64,000 bases of DNA from assembly GCA_942492935.1 (NCBI GenBank), contig OW818654.1, positions 4,216,001 through 4,280,000 of the forward strand. Direction: 5' to 3'. Position 1 is the stretch's first letter. Each line of letters opens with the position of its first letter. Source of the stretch: JANJUO01 sp942492935. GTDB lineage: Bacteria; Bacteroidota; Ignavibacteria; Kapaibacteriales; UBA2268. The position numbers were made by a program, and so were the translations under genes. This document shows, piece after piece, positions 24,809 to 33,979 of this stretch. The notes below the pieces were generated by a model. That model saw nothing but the letters and a program-made list of their open reading frames with translations, did no database searches and was not told the origin of the DNA.

Positions 24809-27292
24809 TTACTTCTTTTTTGCTCTTTTCTCTTCTGCCTCAGCAAGTATTCGCAAGCAATCATCAAGAGATAATTCTTCTGGAACTAATTTCTTTGAAA
24901 TTGAAGCATTGCTTTTCCCATCTGTAACATACGGTCCAAATCTGCCCTTTAATACTCTAATATTGCTATTTTCAAAAGATTTAATGTCATTGCCACCCGT
25001 AGCAAGCATTTTCAAACAATCTTCATGAGTTAATTGTTCTGGATTGATATTTCGTGGTATTTTTACATTTTTCGTGCCATCGGTAATATAAGGTCCAAAT
25101 CTACCACGAACAACTTGAATTTTACCTTCATCAAACAATAGAATTGCGTTTACATTTACACCTGTAATTCTTGAATCTAATTTTACAAGTGCTTCCTCAA
25201 GTGTAATTGAATATACTTCTTCTTTTGTAATTGAAATATTTGCTTTGCCTTTTTTTAGATATGGTCCGTATCTGCCAATTTGTGTTGATACTTCTTCTCC
25301 ATCAGGAGCATTGCCGAGAATTCTTGGTAATTCAAACAATTTAACTGCCTCCTCCAAAGTAATTGATTCAATTTTCTGATTTTTAGGCATCTGAGCAAAT
25401 TTTGGTTCTTCGTCATTTTCACCTAATTGCAACATTGGACCAAATTTACCAAATTTTGCATAAATTTGCTTACCTGTTTTTTCATCAATTCCTAATTGCC
25501 TTGCCTGAACAGCATCACTTCTTTTAATATCTTGCATTTGTTCTATTGCTGGGTGGAATGAATCATAAAATTCAGCAATCATTTTAGTCCACTTCTTTTT
25601 CCCTTTCGCAACTTCATCAAATTCTGCTTCTACATTTGCAGTAAAGTTGTAATCAATAATAGCAGGGAAAAATTTCAACAAAAAGTCAGTAACAACAATG
25701 CCAATATCTGTAGGAAATAATTTAGCTTTTTCTGAACCATAAGTTTCGGACTTTGTTTCTTCTTTTACTTTTGAATTTTTTAGAGTAATTACAAAGTAAT
25801 CACGTTTTTGTCCTTCCAAATCCTTTTTCTCAACATAACCTCTATCTTGAATAGTTGAAATTGTTGGTGCATAAGTTGAAGGGCGTCCAATTCCCATTTC
25901 TTCAAGTTTCTTAACTAAAGCAGCTTCATTATAACGTGCAGGTGGTCTTTTAAAAGTCTGTCTTGAAACACATTTATTAAGATTTAGCAATTGACCAACT
26001 TTTAATGGAGGGAGAAGGTTTGATAATTCTTCATCATCATTATCATCTTCACGGCTTTCCATATATACTTTTAGAAAACCATCAAATTTAATAACTTCGC
26101 CTTGTGCTGCAAATAATTCTTTACTACCAGTAATTGAAATATTTACCGCTGTTCTTTCGAGCTGAGCATCAGCCATTTGGGAAGCAATAGTTCTTTTCCA
26201 AATCAAATCATATAATTTAGCATCTTCTTTACCACCCTTCAATGAAGTAACTGCCATATTTGTTGGGCGAATAGCTTCATGAGCTTCTTGGGCGCCTGCT
26301 GAAGAAGTAACATATTTTCTAAATTTGTGATAATTGTTTCCATATTGCGAATTAATTTGCTCAGCAATGGCATCAGTTGCAGATTCCGCAAGATTCACAG
26401 AATCTGTTCTCATATAAGTGATAATACCTGCTTCGTAAAGTTTTTGTGCAACAGACATCGTTCTCTTTACTGAAAAACCTAATTTCCTTGATGCTTCCTG
26501 TTGCAAAGTGGAAGTTGTAAATGGTGGAGCAGGTGATTTTTTTGCAGGCTTAACTACAATATCATCAACTTTGAAATCGGAATTTTTGATTGAGTCAAGA
26601 AAGTTGTAAGCCGCTTTATAATCATAAAATTTAGATTTAAGTTCAGCTTTTAGAATTTGACCATCTTCAAAAATAAAATCAGCATTAACTTTGTAGAAAA
26701 ATTCATTTTTGAAAGCATCAATTTCTCTTTCTCTATCCACAATTAAACGAACAGATACAGATTGAACTCGCCCTGCTGAAAGTCCTTTACGAACTTTTTT
26801 CCATAAAATTGGTGATAATTCATAGCCAACCAATCTATCCAAAATACGTCTTGCTTGCTGAGCATCAACAGTATTTAAATCCAAATCACGTGGATTTTGA
26901 ATAGCTTTTAAAATTGCAGGTTTTGTAATTTCGTGGAAGACTATTCTTTTAGTATCTTTTTTCTTTAGATTTAATGCTTCGTACAAATGCCATGCAATAG
27001 CTTCTCCCTCACGGTCCTCGTCGGTTGCAAGCCATACCTTGTCTGAAGTAGCAACCAATTTTTTCAAATCTTTGACAAGTTTCTCTTTGTCTGGGCTTAT
27101 TTCATAAGTGGGCTTAAAGCCATTTTCAATATCAATACTCATTCCCTTTTTGGGCAAATCTCTGATATGCCCGAGAGATGAAGTTACAGTAAAATCACTA
27201 CCTAAATATTTTTCTATAGTTTTTGCTTTTGCAGGAGATTCTACAATTACAATTGATTTTATATTCTTTTCAGCTGATTCAGTTTTACTCAT
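24809..27292 (-). CDS. topA: DNA topoisomerase I (type IA)
   Basis: The 827-aa enzyme relaxes negative supercoils. It begins with a TOPRIM domain (IVIVESPAKAKTIEKYLG, and the acidic DEDREGEAIAWH at 91-102). The catalytic tyrosine is Tyr293 in GIITYMRTDSVN, and GRPSTYAPTISTIQDRGYV is also present. Instead of the zinc fingers of the E. coli enzyme, the C terminus has about four repeats of the RFGPYVTDG / KFGPMLQLG type (residues 610-820), as usual in Bacteroidota and relatives. It stands alone on the minus strand. A consensus -7 promoter box lies about 40 bases upstream of the ATG. The assignment is certain. Confidence 0.97.
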   Translation of the reverse strand: MSKTESAEKNIKSIVIVESPAKAKTIEKYLGSDFTVTSSLGHIRDLPKKGMSIDIENGFKPTYEISPDKEKLVKDLKKLVATSDKVWLATDEDREGEAIAWHLYEALNLKKKDTKRIVFHEITKPAILKAIQNPRDLDLNTVDAQQARRILDRLVGYELSPILWKKVRKGLSAGRVQSVSVRLIVDREREIDAFKNEFFYKVNADFIFEDGQILKAELKSKFYDYKAAYNFLDSIKNSDFKVDDIVVKPAKKSPAPPFTTSTLQQEASRKLGFSVKRTMSVAQKLYEAGIITYMRTDSVNLAESATDAIAEQINSQYGNNYHKFRKYVTSSAGAQEAHEAIRPTNMAVTSLKGGKEDAKLYDLIWKRTIASQMADAQLERTAVNISITGSKELFAAQGEVIKFDGFLKVYMESREDDNDDEELSNLLPPLKVGQLLNLNKCVSRQTFKRPPARYNEAALVKKLEEMGIGRPSTYAPTISTIQDRGYVEKKDLEGQKRDYFVITLKNSKVKEETKSETYGSEKAKLFPTDIGIVVTDFLLKFFPAIIDYNFTANVEAEFDEVAKGKKKWTKMIAEFYDSFHPAIEQMQDIKRSDAVQARQLGIDEKTGKQIYAKFGKFGPMLQLGENDEEPKFAQMPKNQKIESITLEEAVKLFELPRILGNAPDGEEVSTQIGRYGPYLKKGKANISITKEEVYSITLEEALVKLDSRITGVNVNAILLFDEGKIQVVRGRFGPYITDGTKNVKIPRNINPEQLTHEDCLKMLATGGNDIKSFENSNIRVLKGRFGPYVTDGKSNASISKKLVPEELSLDDCLRILAEAEEKRAKKK

Positions 27293-27330
27293 TTTATTAA
27301 AATACTCAATAAATTAATTTCTTAAACATT

Positions 27331-27338
27331 CAAAATTA
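27331..27338 (-). promoter_or_regulatory. -7 promoter box of topA
   Basis: On the minus strand TTTTTTCGTAATTTTGAATG contains TAATTTTG (27338-27331), matching TAnnTTTG. A TTG lies 24 bases further upstream, slightly far for the -33 box. The distance to the start codon is about 40 bases. Confidence 0.5.
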
Positions 27339-27566
27339 CGAAAAAATAGTATTTCAGATAAACAAAATAATTTTTTCAGTAAATTAAATGAAAATTTCAA
27401 TTTCGGATAAATGAAAAATTACTATAAAGTAAACTGTTTATTCAGTTTTTTTGGTGATAATCCACAAACCAAGTTAAATCAAATAATAAATATTTATTTT
27501 GAATTCAATGAAACTTTTTTTAATTTGGCGACTCTTATAACTGAGTTTAAGATTGAAATTTGAAAA

Positions 27567-28187
27567 ATGAATGAACTAATTAAACAAAGAGAATTTTTGC
27601 AACTGTTGAATCCAGTGAATGATGATTTGTCAAGATTTGTACTGGCACTGACTCGTAATAGAGAGGATACAAAAGATATAGTAAGCGAAACACTGCTCCG
27701 AGCTTATGAAAACTTTGGAAAGCTAAATTCTCCGCAGGCATTTAAGAGCTATCTCTTTACAATTGCCAACAGAATTTACAAACGGAAACGTTTTAGGAGC
27801 AGACTGTTTGGAATTTTTGATGAAGAGGTAGTTCTAAATATACCTGATAATGGAGTAGCTCCGGATAGATTGTCAGATGTGGATATGCTTTATTCTGCAA
27901 TTGCAAAATTACCCGAAGCACAGCAAACTGCAATAATTCTCTTTGAAATATCTGGTTTTTCGCTTGAAGAAATTAGAGAAATTCAAGGAGGTTCATTATC
28001 AGGTGTTAAATCCCGACTCAAAAGAGGACGTGAAAAGCTTGCCGAATTACTCGGTGCTAAAAGTAAAATTTCCAAAAAAGAAATCGAAGTTACTTCTGCC
28101 GGCAATAACAAGATTTTTTCTAATGGAACAGTTTTTAAAATTAAAAATAATGATAATATTTTATTGAGTGTCAGCAATGAAAAATAA
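27567..28187 (+). CDS. ECF-type RNA polymerase sigma factor
   Basis: The 206-aa protein has sigma region 2 (FVLALTRNREDTKDIVSETL through FKSYLFTIANRIYKRKRFRS) and region 4 (AIAKLPEAQQTAIILFEISG, then GSLSGVKSRLKRGREKLAELLG) with no region 3, as in extracytoplasmic-function sigmas. About 40 residues beyond region 4 (SKKEIEVTSAGNNKIFS...) are an unusual tail. Its 3' end overlaps the next gene by 11 bases, the typical arrangement of a sigma with its anti-sigma. The downstream product has one membrane segment and a T9SS sorting domain. I infer control of an envelope or secretion response; the promoter targets are unknown. Confidence 0.9.
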   Translation: MNELIKQREFLQLLNPVNDDLSRFVLALTRNREDTKDIVSETLLRAYENFGKLNSPQAFKSYLFTIANRIYKRKRFRSRLFGIFDEEVVLNIPDNGVAPDRLSDVDMLYSAIAKLPEAQQTAIILFEISGFSLEEIREIQGGSLSGVKSRLKRGREKLAELLGAKSKISKKEIEVTSAGNNKIFSNGTVFKIKNNDNILLSVSNEK

Positions 28188-30162
28188 TATAAATCTTGAT
28201 GAACTGTTCAGCAAAGCAAAAGAAGCTGAACCTGTGTTTTCTAAAGACGAAGCGCGCACGCTTATAGAAAACGCCTCCATTGCAAGCACAGGTAGTTTAT
28301 TTAACAAGAATATCAAAGGAAGTTCAATAATGAATATAATGACAGCCGCAGTCGTTACTGCAACAGCTGTAGGTATTATTGCCTACAATTCTATGACTAA
28401 TAGTCAAGAAAATGTTACTAAAAGAACAATTCAAATTGTTCAAAATGATAATATAAAAACTAAAGAATCGAAACTTAATCCCGAATTAACAGTTGCCGAT
28501 ATTGTGAATGCAGAACAAACTGAAAAATACGACAAGAAAATACTCGTAGAAACTCCTAAAACTGATTCGGAAAATACTAACAATGTTAATTGGGAAAAAG
28601 ATGTAATCCAAGGTGTTAATATTATTGAATTGACTGAAGAACAAGCTGGAAATATTGGTATTACGATTGGAGAAAATGCTGATTGTATTCAATATATTTC
28701 AGGAAAAACTAAAGAAAGCCCTGAATTAGTTAAAATTTATGTTGATTGGGGTGTTGGTATAAATCAAATTAATAGTAATGACAAGAAAAATATTGCAGGA
28801 ATGTTTGAACCAAGAATGGTAACCGATAATTTTGGCAACAAAAGAATATCTACTTTCAATGAAGATGAAAATAGTAATTTATCTAAATTAGAATTTATGG
28901 ATAAAGATAAAAATCTTTACATTCAAAGCATTACAAATAAAGATTCTGACAAAAGTGTTAATGTTGTGATGGGTGGTATGGATAAAACTATTATTGCTAC
29001 AAGTAGTAATCCTAATTCTTTTGATTATTCCAATACTATGAATTGGACACAAAATGAAAACAAACCTGATGAACAGACAAGAACATTAGATTTAAAAGAT
29101 GAGCAAATAATTGTTACAGATAGAAAATACTTTTATTCTAATCCAAATAATAATAATAGTATGATGAATTTTACCACTGTTGTTGATGTGGATTCACTTT
29201 TAACCAATCTAAATATTGATGAAATTATTAAAAACTCATTTTCAAATTTAGATGAAATTAAAGATAAATTAGATTTGCCAGACTCATTGAAAAATAGAAC
29301 AATGGAACAGTTAATGCCTATGCTAATGGACAGTACCAAAAAATATATGAATAAATTTTCGAAAGATTTTGATATAAAATTGAAAATGGACGGTAATGTA
29401 TCAGAGGAAATGAAATTAAAATTAGAAGATTTACAGAAAAAAATGCAAGGTACTAATATTGATTCATTGATTAAATCTAATTTTCAAAACAAGATGATTT
29501 TTATGGGTGATAATGAAATTAGAACTGATAAAGATTTTAAATTCAATAATGCTCAAATTAAAATCGTAAAAAATATTTCAAATGACAGTTGTCTCAATTT
29601 TGGAGATTTGAAGATTAATTCTTCTTCAATTGGTGATGATTTAATCAAATTGAACAAATTAGTTCCAGTTGCTATCAATATTCCTAATGCTAAAGATAGA
29701 AATGGCAAAGAATTGAAGAATTTCAGATTTGTACTTTGGTTTGAGCCAACAGATGATTTTGTAAATAAATTACCTGGAAACATTAAAGTACAATTGCAGA
29801 ATGAATTGAAAACTTTGAATAATTCGACAGATATTTGTGAGAATAAAGATGTGATTGCCGGTCAAGAAACGTATCTTGATGTTTGGAGAGCTTGTAGTGG
29901 TGCTATTGAGAATCTTACATCTTATCCTAATCCGGTAGAAAATATAGTAAATGTCAAATTCAAACTTAGCGAAAAAAGAACAGTGAATTTCTCAATACAC
30001 GATTTAAATGGAAGGAAAGTACAAGAACTCGGAAAAGCTAATTTAACAATTGGTACTATTGAGAGAAGTTTTGAAGTCAAGAATTTGGAATCAGGAATGT
30101 ATTTAATTGTTGCTCAAACAGAATTAGGTGAGCAAGCAGTTCAGAGGATAATTGTAAAGTAG
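28177..30162 (+). CDS. Membrane-spanning putative anti-sigma partner ending in a T9SS sorting domain
   Basis: The product is 661 aa from the ATG at 28177 (an ATG at 28168 would add three residues). It has a short cytoplasmic N terminus (NLDELFSKAKEAEPVFS), one transmembrane segment near residues 45-62 (IMNIMTAAVVTATAVGIIAY), and a long Asn/Asp/Lys-rich extracytoplasmic part with no recognised domain. The last 75 residues form a type IX sorting domain (SYPNPVENIVNVKF, FSIHDLNGRKVQ, ESGMYLIVAQ). The gene overlaps the ECF sigma gene by 11 bases, the place normally held by an anti-sigma factor. A protein with a sorting domain but an internal membrane anchor rather than a cleavable signal is odd. 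Anti-sigma function is inferred from context only. Confidence 0.75.
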   Translation: MKNNINLDELFSKAKEAEPVFSKDEARTLIENASIASTGSLFNKNIKGSSIMNIMTAAVVTATAVGIIAYNSMTNSQENVTKRTIQIVQNDNIKTKESKLNPELTVADIVNAEQTEKYDKKILVETPKTDSENTNNVNWEKDVIQGVNIIELTEEQAGNIGITIGENADCIQYISGKTKESPELVKIYVDWGVGINQINSNDKKNIAGMFEPRMVTDNFGNKRISTFNEDENSNLSKLEFMDKDKNLYIQSITNKDSDKSVNVVMGGMDKTIIATSSNPNSFDYSNTMNWTQNENKPDEQTRTLDLKDEQIIVTDRKYFYSNPNNNNSMMNFTTVVDVDSLLTNLNIDEIIKNSFSNLDEIKDKLDLPDSLKNRTMEQLMPMLMDSTKKYMNKFSKDFDIKLKMDGNVSEEMKLKLEDLQKKMQGTNIDSLIKSNFQNKMIFMGDNEIRTDKDFKFNNAQIKIVKNISNDSCLNFGDLKINSSSIGDDLIKLNKLVPVAINIPNAKDRNGKELKNFRFVLWFEPTDDFVNKLPGNIKVQLQNELKTLNNSTDICENKDVIAGQETYLDVWRACSGAIENLTSYPNPVENIVNVKFKLSEKRTVNFSIHDLNGRKVQELGKANLTIGTIERSFEVKNLESGMYLIVAQTELGEQAVQRIIVK

Positions 30163-30208
30163 AAACTTCATTGAGATACAAATAACTCTAATCAGGTTAA
30201 TTCAATAG

Positions 30209-30245
30209 TAAAGTCCAGCATATATAAGTGCTGGACTTTTTTTTA
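30209..30245 (+). terminator. Rho-independent terminator of the sigma operon
   Basis: A perfect stem AAAGTCCAGCA / TGCTGGACTTT with an 8-base loop is followed by eight Ts, about 50 bases after the stop codon. Confidence 0.85.
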
Positions 30246-30276
30246 AAACCCAAGTTGCAACAGGCACATCTCAAAA

Positions 30277-30317
30277 AAAACTTCGGTTCTCTGTTTGTGT
30301 TCCGAAAACCGAAGTTT
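30277..30317 (-). terminator. Rho-independent terminator of the T9SS gene
   Basis: An 11-bp stem (AAACTTCGGTT / AACCGAAGTTT) lies just past the minus-strand stop codon at 30343. It is followed on the minus strand by a run of Ts. Confidence 0.75.
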
Positions 30318-30342
30318 ATGAATTTTGCATTTTAAGCAAATC

Positions 30343-32019
30343 TTATTTTATTTTTATGAAATTATATAATTGATTTCCAATTAAGAAATAATATACTCCA
30401 GAATCCAATTTTGAAATGTCTAATTTGTTGTTCATTGCTGAAATAGTAATATTCTCTACCAAAACAATATTTCCATAAATATCATAAACTATTATTTCCT
30501 TTTGCTCCGCACTTATTAGATTTTGGTTTTCATTGAGTTTTATCAGAATAAAATCTTTTGCAGGGTTTGGATAGCAAAAATAAGTGCTATTGTCAAAACT
30601 GTATTCTACTCCATCAGGATTCAGTCCTGATATTGGCTCTTCTAAAGTGATATGTTTATCAGAAATATTCACTTCAATTTTGTCAGGGTCAAATACATAT
30701 TTTTCTTTGAAAAAAGTGATTGTATGTTTTCCTTTCTGCAAATTCATTAAAGTAAACTTTCCATCGGCATCTGTCATTGTTTTTCGTTTTCCAGAACTTA
30801 CTTCAACATCAGCTAAACCCTTATTGCTCTGTATTTCATCGTTATTTTTTTTAATTTTTGTTATATACAAATCTTCAACAATACCACTAACATCATAAAC
30901 ATCAAGCAATTGTGATAAATATAATTCTAAAGTATAAATATATGTAAATCCAAATAAAACTGTTCCATTTTTTGCTATTTTCAATATTGAAGCAGACTCA
31001 TCAATAATGTATTCTTTATTATTATTGAAAATTTTTATTTTTATCTTTTCATCTGAATCCACAAATAACCAGCCCATCATATTGTCCACTAAAAAAGGAT
31101 TATATGAGGTAACACCATTTTCTGACAATTGAGTTAGTGTTTCATTTTCATAAAGATAAATCTTAAAATCGTTAGAAGTTAATATCATTCGTCCATTATT
31201 TAACCAATAAGAACTTGCCATTCCTTTTGGAGTTGAACTTGAAGAAATTTCCACATCAATCTTGAAGTTGGAATTATCATCTACATTAACGCCATAAATA
31301 TAACTTCCATTAGGTGAACTTTTTGTGTAATAAACAGTTTTACCTTCTATTATTGGTAAATAACAATTCAATTCGGGGTCAATTGCTATTGTTTTGGTTT
31401 TCGTGCCATCCCATAGTACAATTTTTGTTTTCCAATCGGAAGCAGGTGGGTCCCAGCTTTCAAATACAACTTGACCAAAATTATTAATTTTAGGAAAGTT
31501 TTCTTCGCCATCACTTTGTGAAATATCAATTGTAGTTCCATTGCTATAAAGGAAAATATCTGTGTCCGTATTTTCGGCATATTGCTGCCAGACAACTTGA
31601 CCATTATCATTAATATCAATGTAAGCACAATAATTATTCCATTCAGAAATCTTATTGCTAATCAAAATTGGTTCGTTAGTTAAAGAAGCAGTCCATACGT
31701 TAAAATTCACATAATTTCCTGTATCGTCGTATTCAGTTTGTAACCATGCAACTTGGTCATTATTGTTAATGCATAAATATGCATATCCTACGTAAACAGA
31801 TTCATTTTTTGTTATTTGAGTTGATTTACCATTTTTGTAAATCATAATTTGGGCGATATCATCAATCATCGCCGGATAAACTATTGTGCCATTATCATTC
31901 ATTTCAAATGATTTATAGCCATCAATAGGGAATGCAGGAAATAAGTAATCGCTTACATATCTCATATCTGCCATAAGAAGAGTAGGAATAATCAATAAAA
32001 ATGTAACAAAGTATTTCAT
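30343..32019 (-). CDS. Secreted beta-propeller-like protein with carboxypeptidase-like domain and T9SS sorting domain
   Basis: I start the gene at 32019, because GGAG lies 10 bases before this ATG and the protein then opens with a signal peptide (KYFVTFLLIIPTLLMA). The 558-aa product has repeated blades such as DNGQVVWQQYAENTDTDIFL and NNFGQVVFESWD, typical of TolB-like or Kelch-like propellers found in tandem 'hypothetical surface' proteins. A carboxypeptidase-regulatory-like domain follows near residues 390-460 (DVEVSSGKRKTMTDADGKFT). The final 75 residues are a T9SS domain (CYPNPAKDFILIKL, VYDIYGNIV, LDSGVYYFLI). It is exported and surface-attached; its ligand or role cannot be told. It is monocistronic, with its own terminator. 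Confidence 0.8.
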   Translation of the reverse strand: MKYFVTFLLIIPTLLMADMRYVSDYLFPAFPIDGYKSFEMNDNGTIVYPAMIDDIAQIMIYKNGKSTQITKNESVYVGYAYLCINNNDQVAWLQTEYDDTGNYVNFNVWTASLTNEPILISNKISEWNNYCAYIDINDNGQVVWQQYAENTDTDIFLYSNGTTIDISQSDGEENFPKINNFGQVVFESWDPPASDWKTKIVLWDGTKTKTIAIDPELNCYLPIIEGKTVYYTKSSPNGSYIYGVNVDDNSNFKIDVEISSSSTPKGMASSYWLNNGRMILTSNDFKIYLYENETLTQLSENGVTSYNPFLVDNMMGWLFVDSDEKIKIKIFNNNKEYIIDESASILKIAKNGTVLFGFTYIYTLELYLSQLLDVYDVSGIVEDLYITKIKKNNDEIQSNKGLADVEVSSGKRKTMTDADGKFTLMNLQKGKHTITFFKEKYVFDPDKIEVNISDKHITLEEPISGLNPDGVEYSFDNSTYFCYPNPAKDFILIKLNENQNLISAEQKEIIVYDIYGNIVLVENITISAMNNKLDISKLDSGVYYFLIGNQLYNFIKIK

Positions 32020-32195
32020 AATAATACTCCACATGTAATAATTCAAAAAACACAACATTTTTTACAAAATTAAAACAATTTTCCAGGAATACAAATTAAA
32101 TTAAGTTAATAAAACTTAATCTTAATTTACAAATAAGTTTAGAGCGATCTCTTATCTAACTTGTCAAAACACCTTTCGATTGTTTGAGAAATTCG

Positions 32196-32320
32196 TGACT
32201 ACTCAGTCGCCAAATGAAAGAACCACGTGCAAACAAAAACTAACTTTGTTCAAAACCTTCGGAATGTTTTGAATTAAGTTAGCTATTAATTGCACCTGAT
32301 TTTTTCATTTTAGTACTTAG
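32196..32320. repeat. MITE-like hairpin element, family 2, second copy
   Basis: Left end GACTACTCAGTCGCCAAATG then AAAGAACCACGTGC, right end the approximate reverse complement (GCACCTGATTTTTTCATTTT, then AGTACTTAGAAGTTA). An inner hairpin CAAAAC / GTTTTG and paired CTAACTT / AAGTTAG blocks continue the stem. The right half closely matches that of the copy at 15372-15490. Confidence 0.65.
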
Positions 32321-32352
32321 AAGTTATTCTTGGTGTTGCTTTATTTTTCCTT

Positions 32353-33039
32353 TCACTTAGTCCATTTCTTTTTGAACAATTCGTAAAATGTGATGTTCAT
32401 TAACAAAAGTAAAAAGCTATAAATTGTATCTTCGATTGGAATTGTATAAAGGCGAATTCCAAGATTTTCATTGTTATTATAGATTACAACTGGCAATGCT
32501 GTAAGTATTCCATTAACCAATAAAAATGGCAATAGTGATACTAAATATGCCACATAAAATCTACCAAGCCATTTATATTTCAAAAATATACCATGCAAAA
32601 GAAGAAATATACCAGTAAAACTAAAAACAACAAAAGTATAACTTCTATCAAAATTCAGAATTGCAGAAATTAATAATAATGCTCCGATTAAAATGCTCAT
32701 TTTGTTTGCGATATTGCCAAAAATATCTTTTTTTATGAAAAAATTCATAACTTCATACACGAAAACACAAGCGAATGGAACAGTAATAAAAAACAACCAC
32801 TCTTCTAAAGGTAAATTTATTATATTGATGCCAAGTAAATAATCACTATTGAAAGACCAAACACCATATTTGGTTTTGAATACATCCCAGATAATAAAAA
32901 ATGCTCCTGTAATGAAAATTGCCGGAAATACAAACTTCCAATTCTTATAAAACTTTATTTTTGATTCAAAACTTTGTATAACTGGAAAGAGCATTGTAAT
33001 TATATTAATAATCAGGTATGTATATTGCTTTTCAATCAT
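32353..33039 (-). CDS. Lycopene cyclase (CarR/CrtYcd-type integral membrane protein)
   Basis: The 228-aa protein has about seven hydrophobic segments and the family pattern twice: KTKYGVWSFNSDYLLG with INLPLEEWLFFITVPF in the first half, and IYNNNENLGIRLYTIPIEDT with YSFLLLLMNITFYE in the second. This is the fused c/d form of the heterodimeric lycopene cyclase found in Bacteroidota and archaea. It closes the ends of lycopene to beta-carotene rings in the inner membrane. Its ATG overlaps the stop of the (frameshifted) crtZ reading frame by four bases (ATGA), so cyclase and hydroxylase formed a coupled pair. Other carotenoid genes (crtB, crtI) are not in the window. Confidence 0.85.
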   Translation of the reverse strand: MIEKQYTYLIINIITMLFPVIQSFESKIKFYKNWKFVFPAIFITGAFFIIWDVFKTKYGVWSFNSDYLLGINIINLPLEEWLFFITVPFACVFVYEVMNFFIKKDIFGNIANKMSILIGALLLISAILNFDRSYTFVVFSFTGIFLLLHGIFLKYKWLGRFYVAYLVSLLPFLLVNGILTALPVVIYNNNENLGIRLYTIPIEDTIYSFLLLLMNITFYELFKKKWTK

Positions 33040-33514
33040 TTTTTGCCTTCGTTTGCTATATCAAAATACTTTTTGGAAAAAAGCAACATTCCAAAAGATT
33101 CGCCCGGATATTTGGATAAATATTTATGATGAGCATGATGTGCCTTCAAAACAGCTTTTAAATATTTATTTTCCACTTTTCCGAACAGGAATTTCCTCAA
33201 TTTTTAAGTCGTTGATGAATAAGTACTTCGTGAAATAAAAAATAAGCAATACCATATACTAAAATACCGTAACCAATCCAGATTTTGAAATCAAATCCAT
33301 CAATTGCACCAAACATAATAAAAAGCCAACTTGGAATAGCAAAAATCAAAAAGAAAGTATCATTTTTCTGAAAAAATCCTTTAGGTTGATTATGATGGTC
33401 TTCGTGTAGCGACCATAAGAAACCATGCATAACATATTTATGAGCAAACCATGCCACAAATTCCATAAAGAGAAATGTTGCAATCACTATCAATATAGCT
33501 GTTAATATATTCAT
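33036..33514 (-). pseudogene. crtZ: Beta-carotene hydroxylase crtZ, frameshifted near 33201-33205
   Basis: The first 105 codons (33514 to 33197) encode the membrane di-iron hydroxylase with histidine motifs HKYVMH, HEDHH and HEVLIH, then stop after HQRLKN. In another frame the sequence continues without a break as LRKFLFGKVENKYLKAVLK, then AHHAHHKYLSKYPGESFGML, to a TGA at 33036. This contains the fourth histidine motif (HHAHH) and the usual C terminus. One extra A in the A5 tract at 33201-33205 (T5 on the plus strand) would join them into a 159-aa protein of normal length. Without it the fourth iron-ligand motif is lost and the enzyme should be inactive. It could be a true mutation, phase variation or a sequencing error. 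The product would hydroxylate beta-carotene to zeaxanthin. Confidence 0.85.
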
Positions 33515-33620
33515 AACGCCCCAAAAATTATAAAATTAATCATTTTTTTTGTAATATTAAAGTTTTTTTTGTAACAACTCAGCCGCTTATAGTTAATTTA
33601 GAATTTTGTTTTTTAATAAA

Positions 33621-33822
33621 AATTTCTTGAAATTCCCTTAGGGAATTAATGTTTGTACTGATTAATCTTCTCTTCTACACCTGCAACGCCGTAGGTGTTG
33701 AATATGTTTGTTATATTCAATCCCGCTGTGATTGCTGGACTTTCTAAAGTTCCTTCCCCTTGGGGAAGGTTAGGTTGGGGTTTACAAACATTTAATCCCT
33801 AACGGGATTTTCAAGGAATTAT
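33621..33822. repeat. Palindromic intergenic repeat, family 1, copy D (complete)
   Basis: Both ends are present: AATTTCTTGAAATTCCCTTA then GGGAATTAATGTTTGTA at the left, and at the right the inverted form (TTTACAAACATTTAATCCC, TAACGGGATTTTCAAGGAAT). Inside are the palindromes CACCTGCAACGCCGTAGGTG, ATCCCGCTGTGAT and TTCCCCTTGGGGAA. The total is about 200 bp with no ORF. Confidence 0.8.
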
Positions 33823-33924
33823 ATTTTTTACTATTTTTTCAACTTGTTCCAAGTAAACTCTTATTTATTTAAATGACAAAGTAAGTTGTAAATTATATAA
33901 CTGCTAAGTAGTCAAGTAGTTTGA

Positions 33925-33956
33925 ATAAAAAAAGCTGTCAAATTTTGACAGCTTTA
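33925..33956 (-). terminator. Rho-independent terminator of rny
   Basis: A perfect stem AAAGCTGTCAAA / TTTGACAGCTTT lies 24 bases past the rny stop. On the minus strand it is followed by TTTTTTT. Confidence 0.85.
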
Positions 33957-33979
33957 AGTAAATATATCTCAAAGTAAAT

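Larger units (their letters stand above)
33515..33979. other. Intergenic region with repeat copy D
   Basis: The region between crtZ and rny contains the family-1 repeat (33621-33822) and the rny terminator. The rest is AT-rich spacer. A TAACAACTCAGCCGC-like motif at about 33572 belongs to the dispersed short motif noted elsewhere. Confidence 0.5.

Noticed and set aside
33053..33238. Plus-strand ORF over the end of crtZ
   Set aside because: It is the complement of the real crtZ C-terminal frame, which carries the histidine motif.
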